64,000 nucleotides of DNA from an uncultured Porphyromonadaceae bacterium (GCA_947175425.1 CAMWMR010000005.1:32348-96347); one strand, 5' to 3'. Shown: positions 18,990 to 29,250, numbered from the stretch's first letter. The notes: a model not told the origin generated them from the sequence alone. Program-made: numbers and translations.

Positions 18990-20168
18990 GTGAAAGGACA
19001 AAAACATATAGCCCTGCTTGGCGCCACCGGCTCAATCGGGCTTCAGACTCTTGATATAATTCGCCGATTTCCCGAGCGATACAAGGCCACGGTACTCACC
19101 GCAGGCTCCAAAGTGGACAAGCTCATCGAGCTTTGCCGTGAATTTAAACCGCGCTGTGCAGTAATTGCCCGCGAGGACTTGTTGCCTCGGCTCAAATTTG
19201 AGCTCGAACCGCTGGGTATTGAATGCCTTGCAGGTGACAACGCATTGGCCGACTGTGTGTGCCACGACGATATAGATATTGCTGTTACTGCAACCGTGGG
19301 CTACAGCGGCCTCGCCCCCACCCTCCGCGCAATAGAATGCGGAAAGGATATTGCACTGGCAAATAAAGAAACGCTTGTCGTGGCAGGCGAACTTGTAAAA
19401 AAACGCCTTGCAGGCTCCTCTTCGCGAATTTTCCCTGTCGATTCCGAACACTCTGCAATTGCCCAGTGCCTTGCAGGCGAGGACAGCTCAATGGTGGAAC
19501 GATTGCTCATAACAGCTTCCGGCGGTCCCTTCCGCACATGGGAACCCGAACAGATTGCAAATGCGTGCGCCGCCGATGCTCTGCGACATCCCAACTGGAA
19601 CATGGGGCAAAAAATAACCGTCGACAGCGCCTCCATGCTCAACAAGGCTTTTGAAATTATCGAAGCACACTATCTTTTCGACATCGAGCCCGAGCGCATT
19701 GAAGCTGTGGTACACCCCCAGTCCATAATCCACAGCATGGTGGAATTCAAGGACGGAGCAGTTAAAGCACAGCTCGGCATGCCCGACATGCGACTTCCCA
19801 TAGCATATGCAATAGGCGAACATCACCGCCTGCCCGCAGCGGCCAAAACAATGCGCATTGAAGACTTCTGTAAGCTCACCTTCGAAAAGCCCGACTACAC
19901 ACGTTTCCCGTGCCTCGGATTCGCCGCTATGGCTCTGAAAGAGCGTGGCAACACCGCGTGCGTCATAAATGCGGCCAACGAAATAGCCGTGGCTGCTTTT
20001 CTGCGCGGAGAAATAAAATTCGGCGACATTTACAAAACTATTGCTCACACCCTGGAACACTCGGATTTCATCCCCGCTCCCGATTACTCCGATTATGTGG
20101 CTTCCAATGCCGAGGCCCGCGCCAAGGCAAGCGAATTAATAAGTAAATTACAACCCTCCTGCTGTTAA
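18990..20168 (+). CDS. dxr: 1-deoxy-D-xylulose-5-phosphate reductoisomerase
   Basis: HIALLGATGSIGLQTLDIIRRFPERY; ALANKETLVVAGELV; FPVDSEHSAIAQCL; ASGGPFR; MGQKITVDSASMLNKAFEIIEAHYLF. Confidence 0.97.
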   Translation: MKGQKHIALLGATGSIGLQTLDIIRRFPERYKATVLTAGSKVDKLIELCREFKPRCAVIAREDLLPRLKFELEPLGIECLAGDNALADCVCHDDIDIAVTATVGYSGLAPTLRAIECGKDIALANKETLVVAGELVKKRLAGSSSRIFPVDSEHSAIAQCLAGEDSSMVERLLITASGGPFRTWEPEQIANACAADALRHPNWNMGQKITVDSASMLNKAFEIIEAHYLFDIEPERIEAVVHPQSIIHSMVEFKDGAVKAQLGMPDMRLPIAYAIGEHHRLPAAAKTMRIEDFCKLTFEKPDYTRFPCLGFAAMALKERGNTACVINAANEIAVAAFLRGEIKFGDIYKTIAHTLEHSDFIPAPDYSDYVASNAEARAKASELISKLQPSCC

Positions 20169-20169
20169 A

Positions 20170-21612
20170 ATGGATATTCTCATAAAGGCCGCACAATTAG
20201 TGCTGGCACTCGTAATTCTTGTTACCGTACACGAATTCGGACACTATATTTTCGCCCGTATCTTCGGCGTGAAAGTGAACCGTTTCTACCTCTTTTTCAA
20301 CCCATGGTTCTCGCTGCTCCGTTATAATCCCATGAAAGGGACATTGGAACTTGGTGCATGGAACAAAAAAGACGGAGCCCCCAAAGCATTAAAAACTCTT
20401 CAGGTTTCAAAACCCCGCAACCCGCGCCCCGACGGCAAACCCACATGGCGCGATACCGTTTACGGACTCGGTTGGCTTCCTTTAGGCGGCTACTGCGACA
20501 TTGCAGGCATGGTGGACGAAACAAAAAGCGCCGACGACCTTGCCTCCGAACCGCAAGACTGGGAACTTCGCTCAAAACCGGCATGGCAGCGCCTTTGCGT
20601 AATGGTTGCCGGTGTGGTTTTGAATTTCGTTCTTGCCATTATAATATATGTAGGAATTGCATTCCATTGGGGCGACGACGTAATACCCCTGCAGAATATG
20701 GCCGAAGGCATGGACTTCAGCACCGAACTTAAAGAAGCCGGCTTCCGCGACGGCGACATCCTCCTCACTCTCAACGGAAAACCAATGGACGCCACCGACT
20801 ATTCCCTTGCATGGGACATGTTGCAGCCCGGTGCACGCGTTGGTGTTCTTCGACAGAACGATACTGCCGAAGTAGTTGTTTCGCAGGAGCTTATTCGCCG
20901 AATTGCCTCCAAAGGCAAGGATTATTCGCCCATGACAATGCGCGTACCCGTGGTTGTTGCAAAAATAATGTCCGGCGGAGGTGCGGCTCATGCAGGTCTT
21001 GAAAGCGGCGACCGTATTCTCACTGTCAACAACGATACCGTACCGTCCGTTACCGAATTTTTCCCTGCTCTCGACGCCGCTAAAGGCACTACAGCCAATA
21101 TGAGGATTCTCCATGCCGATGGCTCCGAGGACATTATGCCTGTAGAAATCAGCGACGGCGGCAAAATCGGTATTCAAATGCTAAGCCCCTACGATATTTT
21201 TGAACGTCAGCGTGTAAGTTATTCCTTGTTGGAATCTGTTCCTCGCGGCTGGGAAATAGGAACCGACCGCCTGGCAAGCTACGTGTCGTCGCTCAAGCTC
21301 GTATTTACCAAAGAAGGCGCTCAGAGCCTCGGCGGTTTCGGAACACTCGGCGACCTATTCCCCTCAAGCTGGAACTGGTACTCTTTCTGGCAGATAACCG
21401 CGTTCCTCTCCATTATCCTTGCATTCATGAACATTATACCTATCCCCGGACTTGACGGCGGTCACTCGCTGTTCACTCTTGTTGAGATGATTTCGGGCCG
21501 TAAGCCGTCGGAACGCTTCCTCGAAATTGCCAATACCTGTGGATTTGTATTTCTTATATTACTGTTAATATACGCTAACGGTAACGATATTTATCGCTTC
21601 TTCCTGAAATGA
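20170..21612 (+). CDS. rseP: RIP metalloprotease RseP (site-2 protease)
   Basis: VTVHEFGHYIFARIFGVKV HExxH; two PDZ-like regions; NIIPIPGLDGGHSLFTLVEMISGRKPS. Confidence 0.95.
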   Translation: MDILIKAAQLVLALVILVTVHEFGHYIFARIFGVKVNRFYLFFNPWFSLLRYNPMKGTLELGAWNKKDGAPKALKTLQVSKPRNPRPDGKPTWRDTVYGLGWLPLGGYCDIAGMVDETKSADDLASEPQDWELRSKPAWQRLCVMVAGVVLNFVLAIIIYVGIAFHWGDDVIPLQNMAEGMDFSTELKEAGFRDGDILLTLNGKPMDATDYSLAWDMLQPGARVGVLRQNDTAEVVVSQELIRRIASKGKDYSPMTMRVPVVVAKIMSGGGAAHAGLESGDRILTVNNDTVPSVTEFFPALDAAKGTTANMRILHADGSEDIMPVEISDGGKIGIQMLSPYDIFERQRVSYSLLESVPRGWEIGTDRLASYVSSLKLVFTKEGAQSLGGFGTLGDLFPSSWNWYSFWQITAFLSIILAFMNIIPIPGLDGGHSLFTLVEMISGRKPSERFLEIANTCGFVFLILLLIYANGNDIYRFFLK

Positions 21613-22823
21613 AAACAGCAGAAAAAACACTACCTATACTACGCCTGAAAAAAGGCAAAGAAGAATCGCTCGATCGTTTTCATCCCTGGGTTTTCTCGGG
21701 CGCGCTCGTCCGTATGCCCGATACGGAAAAGGACGGCATAGAAGAAGGCGACCTCGTGCAGGTTGCCGCTAACGACGGACGTATTATTGGAACAGGACAT
21801 TTTCAGATTGGCAGCATTGCCGTGCGTATGCTTTCTTTCGAAATAGAGGAAGCTATTGACAATGCCTTCTATGCCTCGCGTCTTACAAATGCGTTCAAAT
21901 TGCGACAGGCGCTCGGACTCCCGAACAAGGATACAGATGCCTACCGACTTGTGCACGGCGAGGGCGACTTCCTCCCGGGACTTGTTGTGGACGTATACGG
22001 AGCTACCGCCGTAATGCAGGCTCATTCCGCCGGCATGCACTTTGCTCGCGAAATTATTGCCGATGCCCTCGTAAAACTACCCGATGCCGGTATTCGCAGT
22101 GTGTACTATAAATCGGAAACCACATTACCCTACAAAGCTCACCTCGACCCGCAGAACGACTACATTGCCGGAGGCGACATTGGCGACCTTGCCGTTGAAA
22201 ACGGACTTAAATTCCGTGTTGACTGGCTCAGAGGCCAGAAAACCGGTTTCTTTGTCGACCAGCGCGACAACCGCAGTCTCGTAAAACACTACAGCAACGG
22301 CCGTAGCGTTCTCAACATGTTCTGCTACACCGGCGGTTTCTCGGTATACGCGCTCGCAGGCGGCGCTCGCGAAGTTGTATCTGTCGATTCTTCGGCTAAA
22401 GCAATCTCGCTTACCGACGCAAACGTAGAAATGAACTTCCCCGCAACAACTATCCACCGCTCCGAAGCTATCGACGCTTTCAAATACCTTGATGCAATGG
22501 AAAGCGGACGTCACGACCTCATTATTCTTGACCCTCCCGCATTTGCCAAGCACCGCAGCGCACTCCACAACGCATTGCAGGGTTACCGCAGGCTCAATGC
22601 AAAAGCATTCGAAAAAATTGCTCCCGGCGGAATTCTATTCACCTTCTCATGCTCGCAGGCTGTGAACAAGGAACAGTTCAGGCTCGCCGTATTCAGCGCC
22701 GCTGCCCAGAGTCGCCGCAAGGTTCGTATTCTGCATCAGCTCACTCAGCCCGCCGACCACCCCGTAAACATATACCATCCCGAAGGCGAGTACCTTAAGG
22801 GTCTCGTGCTGTACGTAGAATAA
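21609..22823 (+). CDS. Class I SAM-dependent rRNA methyltransferase (RlmI-like)
   Basis: N-terminal PUA-like HPWVFSGALVR; VDQRDNRSLV; VLNMFCYTGGFSVYALAGGAREVVSVDSSAKAI; LIILDPPAFAKHR. Confidence 0.93.
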   Translation: MKTAEKTLPILRLKKGKEESLDRFHPWVFSGALVRMPDTEKDGIEEGDLVQVAANDGRIIGTGHFQIGSIAVRMLSFEIEEAIDNAFYASRLTNAFKLRQALGLPNKDTDAYRLVHGEGDFLPGLVVDVYGATAVMQAHSAGMHFAREIIADALVKLPDAGIRSVYYKSETTLPYKAHLDPQNDYIAGGDIGDLAVENGLKFRVDWLRGQKTGFFVDQRDNRSLVKHYSNGRSVLNMFCYTGGFSVYALAGGAREVVSVDSSAKAISLTDANVEMNFPATTIHRSEAIDAFKYLDAMESGRHDLIILDPPAFAKHRSALHNALQGYRRLNAKAFEKIAPGGILFTFSCSQAVNKEQFRLAVFSAAAQSRRKVRILHQLTQPADHPVNIYHPEGEYLKGLVLYVE

Positions 22824-22936
22824 GGAATGCAAGGGGCTGAACTGCCCTATCGATTTTTCAACACCTCTTCAAGCGTCGGAGGCGGCTCTCTCCCGCAAGT
22901 GCCATGCATGCGACGCGCACTTTATTTTGAAGCAGA

Positions 22937-23914
22937 ATGAATCAGTTAGTATATATATTCGAACCCGTTTACAAACCCACTTTGTGGGGTGGCGACCGAA
23001 TAGCCCTATACAAAAACGAAACACTACGCTTGCGTCACATAGGCGAAAGCTGGGAAATTTCGGCCGTACCGGGGTCGGAATCAATCGGTGCCGAAGGTCC
23101 CGACAAAGGACTGACTCTAACCGAACTGTGCAAAAAATACGGCGAGGAACTGCTCGGGCATAAATGCGTGGAGCGGTACGGTCTTATATTTCCGCTGTTG
23201 GTAAAAATAATCGATGCAAAAAACGATTTGTCCGTTCAGGTACATCCCGATGACAATCTCGCACGAAAACGCCACAACAGTTTTGGAAAAACCGAAATGT
23301 GGTACATTGTGGATTCGGATCCCGAAGCAAGCATAGCATTCGGTTTTTCTCGCCAAATAGATTTTGAGCAACTCTCTAATCTGGTAGAACAAGGGAAACT
23401 CGCCGATACGCTTGCAAAATACGATACAAGACCAGGCGATTGCTTCCTCATCCCAGCGGGACGTGTCCACACAATCGGTGCCGGAAACCTCATTATTGAA
23501 ATTCAGCGTAACTCCGATATTACTTATCGCATTGACGACTTTAACCGACGCGACGCTAACGGAAACTTGCGGGAACTGCATCTTCAACTTGCAAAGGACG
23601 CGATTGACTACTCTGTGAAAGACAATTTCCGTACTCCCTATGCCGGCACACCCGGCACACCCGCGCCTATTGTGGAATGCGATTATTTCAAAACCGATAT
23701 CCTTGAACTGGCAGCAGGCACGGGAACAGAACTCGGGCACATCGACTCTTTCCGCATTATTGTGTGTATTGAAGGCGCTGTAACCATTACCGACGATTTT
23801 GGCAATACAACCGAACTCACCCAAGGACATTCTGCCCTGATTGCGGCTTGCAGCAAAAATATAAGGGTTACGGCAAAAGACTCCGATTCAAAAGCTTTGC
23901 TCTGCAATATCTGA
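22937..23914 (+). CDS. manA: Mannose-6-phosphate isomerase, class I
   Basis: FEPVYKPTLWGGDRIALYK...WEISAVPGSES; LSVQVHPDD; GKTEMWYIVDSDPEASIAFGF; DCFLIPAGRVHTIGAGNLIIEIQRNSDITYRIDDF. Confidence 0.95.
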   Translation: MNQLVYIFEPVYKPTLWGGDRIALYKNETLRLRHIGESWEISAVPGSESIGAEGPDKGLTLTELCKKYGEELLGHKCVERYGLIFPLLVKIIDAKNDLSVQVHPDDNLARKRHNSFGKTEMWYIVDSDPEASIAFGFSRQIDFEQLSNLVEQGKLADTLAKYDTRPGDCFLIPAGRVHTIGAGNLIIEIQRNSDITYRIDDFNRRDANGNLRELHLQLAKDAIDYSVKDNFRTPYAGTPGTPAPIVECDYFKTDILELAAGTGTELGHIDSFRIIVCIEGAVTITDDFGNTTELTQGHSALIAACSKNIRVTAKDSDSKALLCNI

Positions 23915-23925
23915 CACCACACTAT

Positions 23926-23969
23926 AAAAAAGAAATGGATGGACAACACGGCCCATCCATTTCTTTTTA
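23926..23969. terminator. Bidirectional rho-independent terminator between convergent manA and the xusC-like gene
   Basis: AAAAAGAAATGGATGG...CCATCCATTTCTTTTT, near-perfect long stem with A/T tails on both sides. Confidence 0.9.
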
Positions 23970-23983
23970 TACTGCTGACAGTA

Positions 23984-25195
23984 TTAATGGTGCATATGTT
24001 CTTTTTTCATCGTTAGATGACGAATCCATATGTAATAGCCTGTCAATGGCAGACTTGCGCCCAACAAAGCTCCAAGCAGCCACAAAATACGGGTTATCAG
24101 ACCTCCGAGACTGCCTGTATGAATGGAATATATCCATCCGCGAAGCTTGTCGGCCGGTAATGTATCGGCATAAGTGGATTGCAGTTCAAGCTCTCCGGAG
24201 CGACGGCTGAAACTGTACTTGTCGGAAGCACGGCTATTGCCGAAGCTGCTTACTGTGACGGTTGCGGTTTCATTACCAACAGTAATTTGCGGAGCCTGCG
24301 GATAGCGCTCGCTCAGCTCATTGTAAACCTGTTGCCAACGGCCGAATTCCGAACGTTTGTGTCCTTCGCCGCCATTACGTCGGCCACCTTCGCGACCTTC
24401 ACCTCGGCCTCCACGTTCACCGCGCTCGCCGCGTTCACCACGGCCACCCTCATTCTGTCGTTCGGTTCCGGCAGCTGCGGGAGCGGAGAAATTACGGGGA
24501 GTATGCTCTACTCCGCATACGGCATAGAATGCCGAGCGATACCAGTTGAACGACCATGTGAGTCCCGTAAGCGACATTGCAAGCACAAACACAAGTGCAT
24601 ACATACCGCCTGCAACATGCAAACCTTTCCACAATCCTTTCCAACCGTTGGAAAAAGAAATCGACAAGGATTTACGCAAATTCTTGCGGGCACGCGGCCA
24701 CCATATTACAACACCCGTAATAAGTGCAATAACAAACACAAGAGTGGAAATACCTACAAGAAGTTTGCCTACTTTAACACCGTCGCCATGAGGATTAGCG
24801 CTGTCAAGCAGCCAGCGGTGAAGCTTGAACATTGTGGAAAAGAAGCCTAAGCGTTCATAGGAACCTGTAACAACACCGGTATACTGGTCTACAAACAACG
24901 AAGCACGCCGAGGCTTGGAAAGAGCAACCTGATAGGTGCGGTCTTTGGCAAAAAATACGGTAACTCCCGTTATGGAGACACTGTCAGGCAAACTTGCCTT
25001 GACAGTCTCCATAAGTTCACCCATTGGAAGAGGTTCATCCTTTACTTCGGATACATAATATACATCGCTGTGTACTGCGCGCGTAATTTCAGGCTCGAAA
25101 ATGAGCATTGCGCCCGAAAAACATACCAAAGTAATGATAATACCGAAAGGTACCGAGAGCCAAAGATGAATTTTACGGAATAGTTTCATCATCAT
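23984..25195 (-). CDS. PepSY-associated TM protein, XusC-like inner-membrane reductase
   Basis: KLFRKIHLWLSVPFGIIITLVCFSGAMLIFEPEI; LHRWLLD; VIWWPR; Gly/Arg/Glu-rich insert; last gene after TonB receptor and DUF4374. Confidence 0.85.
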   Translation of the reverse strand: MMMKLFRKIHLWLSVPFGIIITLVCFSGAMLIFEPEITRAVHSDVYYVSEVKDEPLPMGELMETVKASLPDSVSITGVTVFFAKDRTYQVALSKPRRASLFVDQYTGVVTGSYERLGFFSTMFKLHRWLLDSANPHGDGVKVGKLLVGISTLVFVIALITGVVIWWPRARKNLRKSLSISFSNGWKGLWKGLHVAGGMYALVFVLAMSLTGLTWSFNWYRSAFYAVCGVEHTPRNFSAPAAAGTERQNEGGRGERGERGERGGRGEGREGGRRNGGEGHKRSEFGRWQQVYNELSERYPQAPQITVGNETATVTVSSFGNSRASDKYSFSRRSGELELQSTYADTLPADKLRGWIYSIHTGSLGGLITRILWLLGALLGASLPLTGYYIWIRHLTMKKEHMHH

Positions 25196-25198
25196 TTT

Positions 25199-26605
25199 TT
25201 ACTTAACAGGGTCCATGAAACCGAAGCCGGTAATATCGGTGGCTTCTATAGTTACTCCCTTGGCAGCTACTGCTGTATTAACGTCGATTGCGTAGATTGC
25301 GGGCTGTTCATTCTCCACATTGATAGGAATATAAACCTTGCCATTCTGCGAATAAACGGTTTTGCCGATAGAGGATACATTATCGGGCATTCCGGTAACA
25401 TATTTCAATTCTTTTGTTGTGGCGTTGAACAACGCGAGGTCGGTTGCGGCAGGACTCTTCTCGGTGAGAGATTTATCGTACATAATCATAAGGAACGAAG
25501 AGCCTCCTGCAGGCCAGCAACGCATGAACGAACGGTTGCCGCCGGGAGTCTGAGCCTCAATGTTGCAGTAGTAGTCGTCGAACTCTGTGCTTCCTGCAGG
25601 AATGCGGCATACGCCGGCGGGGAGTGTGGTACGCTGTTTTTCGTCGGTCATGGTTTTGGAATAGCTCGACGAGAAAACATATACATCGCCCTTGTCATCG
25701 CTCCATACAGTCTGATAGGACTGAGAACGGTAACGGCCGCAGGGAGAGCTGATTTTATCGGTTTTGGCAAGTTTGGGATGAGTAAGGCTCGAGTTATCGT
25801 AAATAGCTACCCAGCATTCATCGGGGTACTGAGTGCCTACAAGCTCTCCGGCATTGTATGAACCGGCACCGGTACCGCCGGCCTCGTTGTGAACAAGATG
25901 TTCGAATCCGGGACGAATCCATTTGCCGTTCTCAGAGGCTACGCCATACTGGCTGAGACCCATGGGAACTGCACCGCAGTACAGCTTGGAACCGCTTTGC
26001 TCGGCACCGGCGAGTGTTACATACTCTCCGTTACCCAAAAAGTTTTCCATGCTGTAGAGACCTGTCGAGGTATCGTTTGTAGTGGATGTCTCGTTGTATA
26101 CATTAAGATATGTAACGAGCAGAGTCATGGGATTGTATCCGTTGGCATCGGCAAGATTCGAAGGACCTTCGCCTGTCGACATTGTAATAATATCGTCGTT
26201 ATAGGTACCGTAGGAAGAGAAGCGGCTTATACGGAACTCGGTGCTGCGGGCCTCAATATTTCCGCTTTCATTAAGGATATAGCTGCGTGTTGTGCCGGCA
26301 TTACCCTGATTGTATATGAGCGCGTAAAGATAGTTCTTATAGAACACCCACTGAGTTGCACCGTCGTTCAGCAAACCGTTGTTAACGGTGGAAAGAGAAC
26401 CTTCGTCGAGTGTTTCGCCAGTAAGAAGAACATAGGAAGTGGCATTGGAGCCTTGAACTGTGGTGGCAAATACATATTTGCCGGCAGCGCTTCCGGTTGT
26501 TTCGTCACCGGGCTTGGGGTCGTCATTTTCGGAGCACGCCGTGAGTGCGAGAGCAGGCAGAACAGCTGCTGCCATTGCTTTCCAAAACATTTTTTTTTGA
26601 GTCAT
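25199..26605 (-). CDS. DUF4374 domain lipoprotein, XusB-like siderophore-binding propeller
   Basis: Lipobox LALTACSENDDPKPG; AGKYVFATTVQGSNATSYVLLTGETLDEGSLSTVNNGL...VFYKNYLYALIYNQGN pattern of DUF4374. Confidence 0.85.
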   Translation of the reverse strand: MTQKKMFWKAMAAAVLPALALTACSENDDPKPGDETTGSAAGKYVFATTVQGSNATSYVLLTGETLDEGSLSTVNNGLLNDGATQWVFYKNYLYALIYNQGNAGTTRSYILNESGNIEARSTEFRISRFSSYGTYNDDIITMSTGEGPSNLADANGYNPMTLLVTYLNVYNETSTTNDTSTGLYSMENFLGNGEYVTLAGAEQSGSKLYCGAVPMGLSQYGVASENGKWIRPGFEHLVHNEAGGTGAGSYNAGELVGTQYPDECWVAIYDNSSLTHPKLAKTDKISSPCGRYRSQSYQTVWSDDKGDVYVFSSSYSKTMTDEKQRTTLPAGVCRIPAGSTEFDDYYCNIEAQTPGGNRSFMRCWPAGGSSFLMIMYDKSLTEKSPAATDLALFNATTKELKYVTGMPDNVSSIGKTVYSQNGKVYIPINVENEQPAIYAIDVNTAVAAKGVTIEATDITGFGFMDPVK

Positions 26606-26627
26606 TATATTTAATTATTTAGGTTGT

Positions 26628-29012
26628 TTAATTTCCGAAGTATACTCTCACCTTGCCGTAGAAAGCACGGCCGGCTTTCTGCAGACTGAAATTATCGTAA
26701 AGCCTTGCATTGGTGAAATTGCGGCATTCAAAGGAGAAATTGTATCGTCCGTTGTGAATGGCATAGGAAAGAGTAACATTATGTGCAAACTGATCGGGAA
26801 CCATATAGTCGTCGTTATTGGAACCGATATTTGCCGTGTAGTAACAGAACTTGTGGGTGTATTGACTGTCGTAGGAAACCGTCAGCACATTGCTTTTGCG
26901 GCCCAGCCCGTGCCAGTAAAAATTCACATCGGCATCGGCAAACATATAGGGCAGGTTGGGCATACGTTCCTTATACGAAATATTGGGAGCTGTACTGCCC
27001 TGCGCTGTGCGCATATTGTCACGCACATTCATCTGCGTAAAGTTGCCGCCAAGGCTTAGCCAACGCGAAAAACTGTAGCGCGCCGACAGACTTACGCCCT
27101 TAGTATCTACTTTTCCGTAGTTAACATACGTTGCCGCCGATTTACCGCCCGACAATGCAAGTATGTTTCGTTGAATATAATCGCGGGTATCGCGGTAAAT
27201 AAAACCGGCCTCTACATAAACCGTATTTTTTCCGAATGTGGCATTATAGCTCAGATTGAGGTTTACATTATGACTCGCCTCGGGTTTAAGGGAAATGTCT
27301 CCCACTTCAAGGTCCTCGTCGCCAAACATCTCTTCAATTGTGGGCAAGCGGTAAGCCTTTTCATACGAAGCCTTTAGCTGAAAGCCCAACGGCATAAACC
27401 AGGTACCGGCAGCGCCGTAGCCGAAATAATCGATAGTGCGCGATGTCATTTCATATACATCCTGCGCCGACGATGTTGCCATGGGACCCGATACATATTG
27501 ATGATATTCTTTGCCGAATACCGAAAAGTTTAATTTCGTGTTCGGCATATACCGGTATGAAACTCCGGCAATATTTTTACTCGTAACCTTGCCGAATTCA
27601 TCTTTGGACGGAGGTGTGGTGAGCAAATTCTCATTGTTGCGGTTAAATGCGTTAAACACATCATTGACAGTGAACACATGGTTTTCGCTCAGCTGATAGT
27701 TGGCCGTAAACGAAGCGGACCAATTGTTATTCATTGCCTTCGACAACTGGTACGACTGCTCGCCAGGGGCATTGAGACGATCCGTTTCACCGCGCCAGTT
27801 ATATTTTACCATTGCCGTGTCCACATTCGTGGTATTGTTACGGTTATAGTTCGCATTGAGCGACACGTCCAGTCCTTTCACAAACAGGTTACGCTTGCCA
27901 TATTCCAACGAGGGCATAAGGGTGAATCCGTGACGATGTTTCTGTCCGTAAACTATCTCCTGACGCACACCGGTCTGTACTTCCTTGTACATATGCGAAT
28001 AATTGAAGCCTACAAGCAGGCGATCGGCCCACGACTTGTTCACAAACCCGACTTTGGCAATAACAGCCTCGTTATGATAGGTATCGTTGAAACGCTGCAC
28101 ATGTTCGAGCTTCTTACGGTTTATGGCACCGGTAGCAAAATCTTCTACCGGCGAATCTATCCAATAATTATTATCGGAATAATTCTGGAACGCATTTATT
28201 TCATATTTGAATCCGTTAGCAAGTGTCTGCCCGAAATTCACATACGACTTGTGAGTATTGAATGAACCGTAGGAATAGGATGCATCCACAAACCATTTCC
28301 TTTGTCGGCGGGGAGTGACAATGTTGATTACACCGCCAATGGCATCGGCTCCAAAGCCTACGGGAACAACGCCTCGGTACACTTCGATTCTATCGGCAAA
28401 ATTAACAGGTATATTATTGAGACCGAACGAGCTGCCCACACCTTCCTGCGGAACTCCGTCAATAAAAACCTTTACATGTTTTCCGCTGAAACCGTCCATA
28501 GTTACAGCCATATCCGAACCAACGCCGCCACTTTCGCGAATCTTCATTCCCGGCGCTTTCGATAGCGCCTCGCTAAGCGTTTTTGTGGTATTCACCAACT
28601 CCTGGGTATTGACGGCGGTTGCATTGAATGCCGAATTTTTAACCTTGCTCAGCTGATTGCCAACTACAATTACTTCGGCAAGATTAGTATTCGATTTAAG
28701 CTTGACGGTGAGCCGCACGCGTTCGTTGGCTTTTATTTTAACAGGGGTCTCGCTCCTTTCATATCCTACCGATGAAACAACAAGAACATATTCTCCGGCA
28801 GGAGCTTTAAGGTGATACATTCCTTTTTCATTGGTAGCGCAATTATAGGAAGTCCCTTTCAATAGTACTGTGGCATAATCCAAGGGTTCGCCGTCCATCG
28901 ACAATACCTTGCCCGAAATCATGCCCGTTGCCGGTGCTGCATGAGTCGTAAATGTGATAAATAATAAATAAATTGCAAACGGTAAAATTCTCTTATAAAA
29001 TATTGCTGTCAT
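26628..29012 (-). CDS. TonB-dependent receptor with CarboxypepD-reg-like domain, XusA-like
   Basis: ISGKVLSMDGEPLDYATVLLKGT...; plug AEVIVVGNQLSKVKNSAFNATAVNTQEL; IDGVPQEGVGSSFGLNNIPVNFADRIEVYRGVVPVGFGADAIGGVINIVT; C-terminal YGKVRVYFGN. Confidence 0.93.
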   Translation of the reverse strand: MTAIFYKRILPFAIYLLFITFTTHAAPATGMISGKVLSMDGEPLDYATVLLKGTSYNCATNEKGMYHLKAPAGEYVLVVSSVGYERSETPVKIKANERVRLTVKLKSNTNLAEVIVVGNQLSKVKNSAFNATAVNTQELVNTTKTLSEALSKAPGMKIRESGGVGSDMAVTMDGFSGKHVKVFIDGVPQEGVGSSFGLNNIPVNFADRIEVYRGVVPVGFGADAIGGVINIVTPRRQRKWFVDASYSYGSFNTHKSYVNFGQTLANGFKYEINAFQNYSDNNYWIDSPVEDFATGAINRKKLEHVQRFNDTYHNEAVIAKVGFVNKSWADRLLVGFNYSHMYKEVQTGVRQEIVYGQKHRHGFTLMPSLEYGKRNLFVKGLDVSLNANYNRNNTTNVDTAMVKYNWRGETDRLNAPGEQSYQLSKAMNNNWSASFTANYQLSENHVFTVNDVFNAFNRNNENLLTTPPSKDEFGKVTSKNIAGVSYRYMPNTKLNFSVFGKEYHQYVSGPMATSSAQDVYEMTSRTIDYFGYGAAGTWFMPLGFQLKASYEKAYRLPTIEEMFGDEDLEVGDISLKPEASHNVNLNLSYNATFGKNTVYVEAGFIYRDTRDYIQRNILALSGGKSAATYVNYGKVDTKGVSLSARYSFSRWLSLGGNFTQMNVRDNMRTAQGSTAPNISYKERMPNLPYMFADADVNFYWHGLGRKSNVLTVSYDSQYTHKFCYYTANIGSNNDDYMVPDQFAHNVTLSYAIHNGRYNFSFECRNFTNARLYDNFSLQKAGRAFYGKVRVYFGN

Positions 29013-29042
29013 GAAATGTGTTTTGCTAATTTTTTTGCAAAT

Positions 29043-29169
29043 TTCGCCATTATACTACAGCTAAAAAATACCAATTAATCGGTATTACACATCTAAAACA
29101 CTAATAAACAACCATATACAAATATTCCAACTTTCGCTAATTGGCGAACTGCACAAATTTAATGGCGAA
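29043..29169. promoter_or_regulatory. Cluster of TTCGCCAWT-type sites upstream of the xusA-like gene
   Basis: TTCGCCATT (29043-29051), near-palindrome TTCGCTAATTGGCGAA (29133-29148), AATGGCGAA (29161-29169, exact reverse complement of the first). Confidence 0.4.
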
Positions 29170-29250
29170 CAGGCCGATGTTGCTTTCACAACACCGGCCT
29201 CCACGCAAGGCATAGTAGTATCTATACCTTATTTTTGTTAACTTACATAA

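Noticed and set aside
22310-22326. TCTCAACATGTTCTGC, partial match to the 18-bp palindrome
   Set aside because: Inside the RlmI-like coding sequence and only one half-site matches; likewise CTCAACATATTG near 55038.
24340-24475. Short tandem repeats considered as a CRISPR or VNTR array
   Set aside because: In-frame coding repeats for Gly/Arg/Glu within an intact ORF; no spacer-repeat structure. No CRISPR array or cas gene seen in the window.
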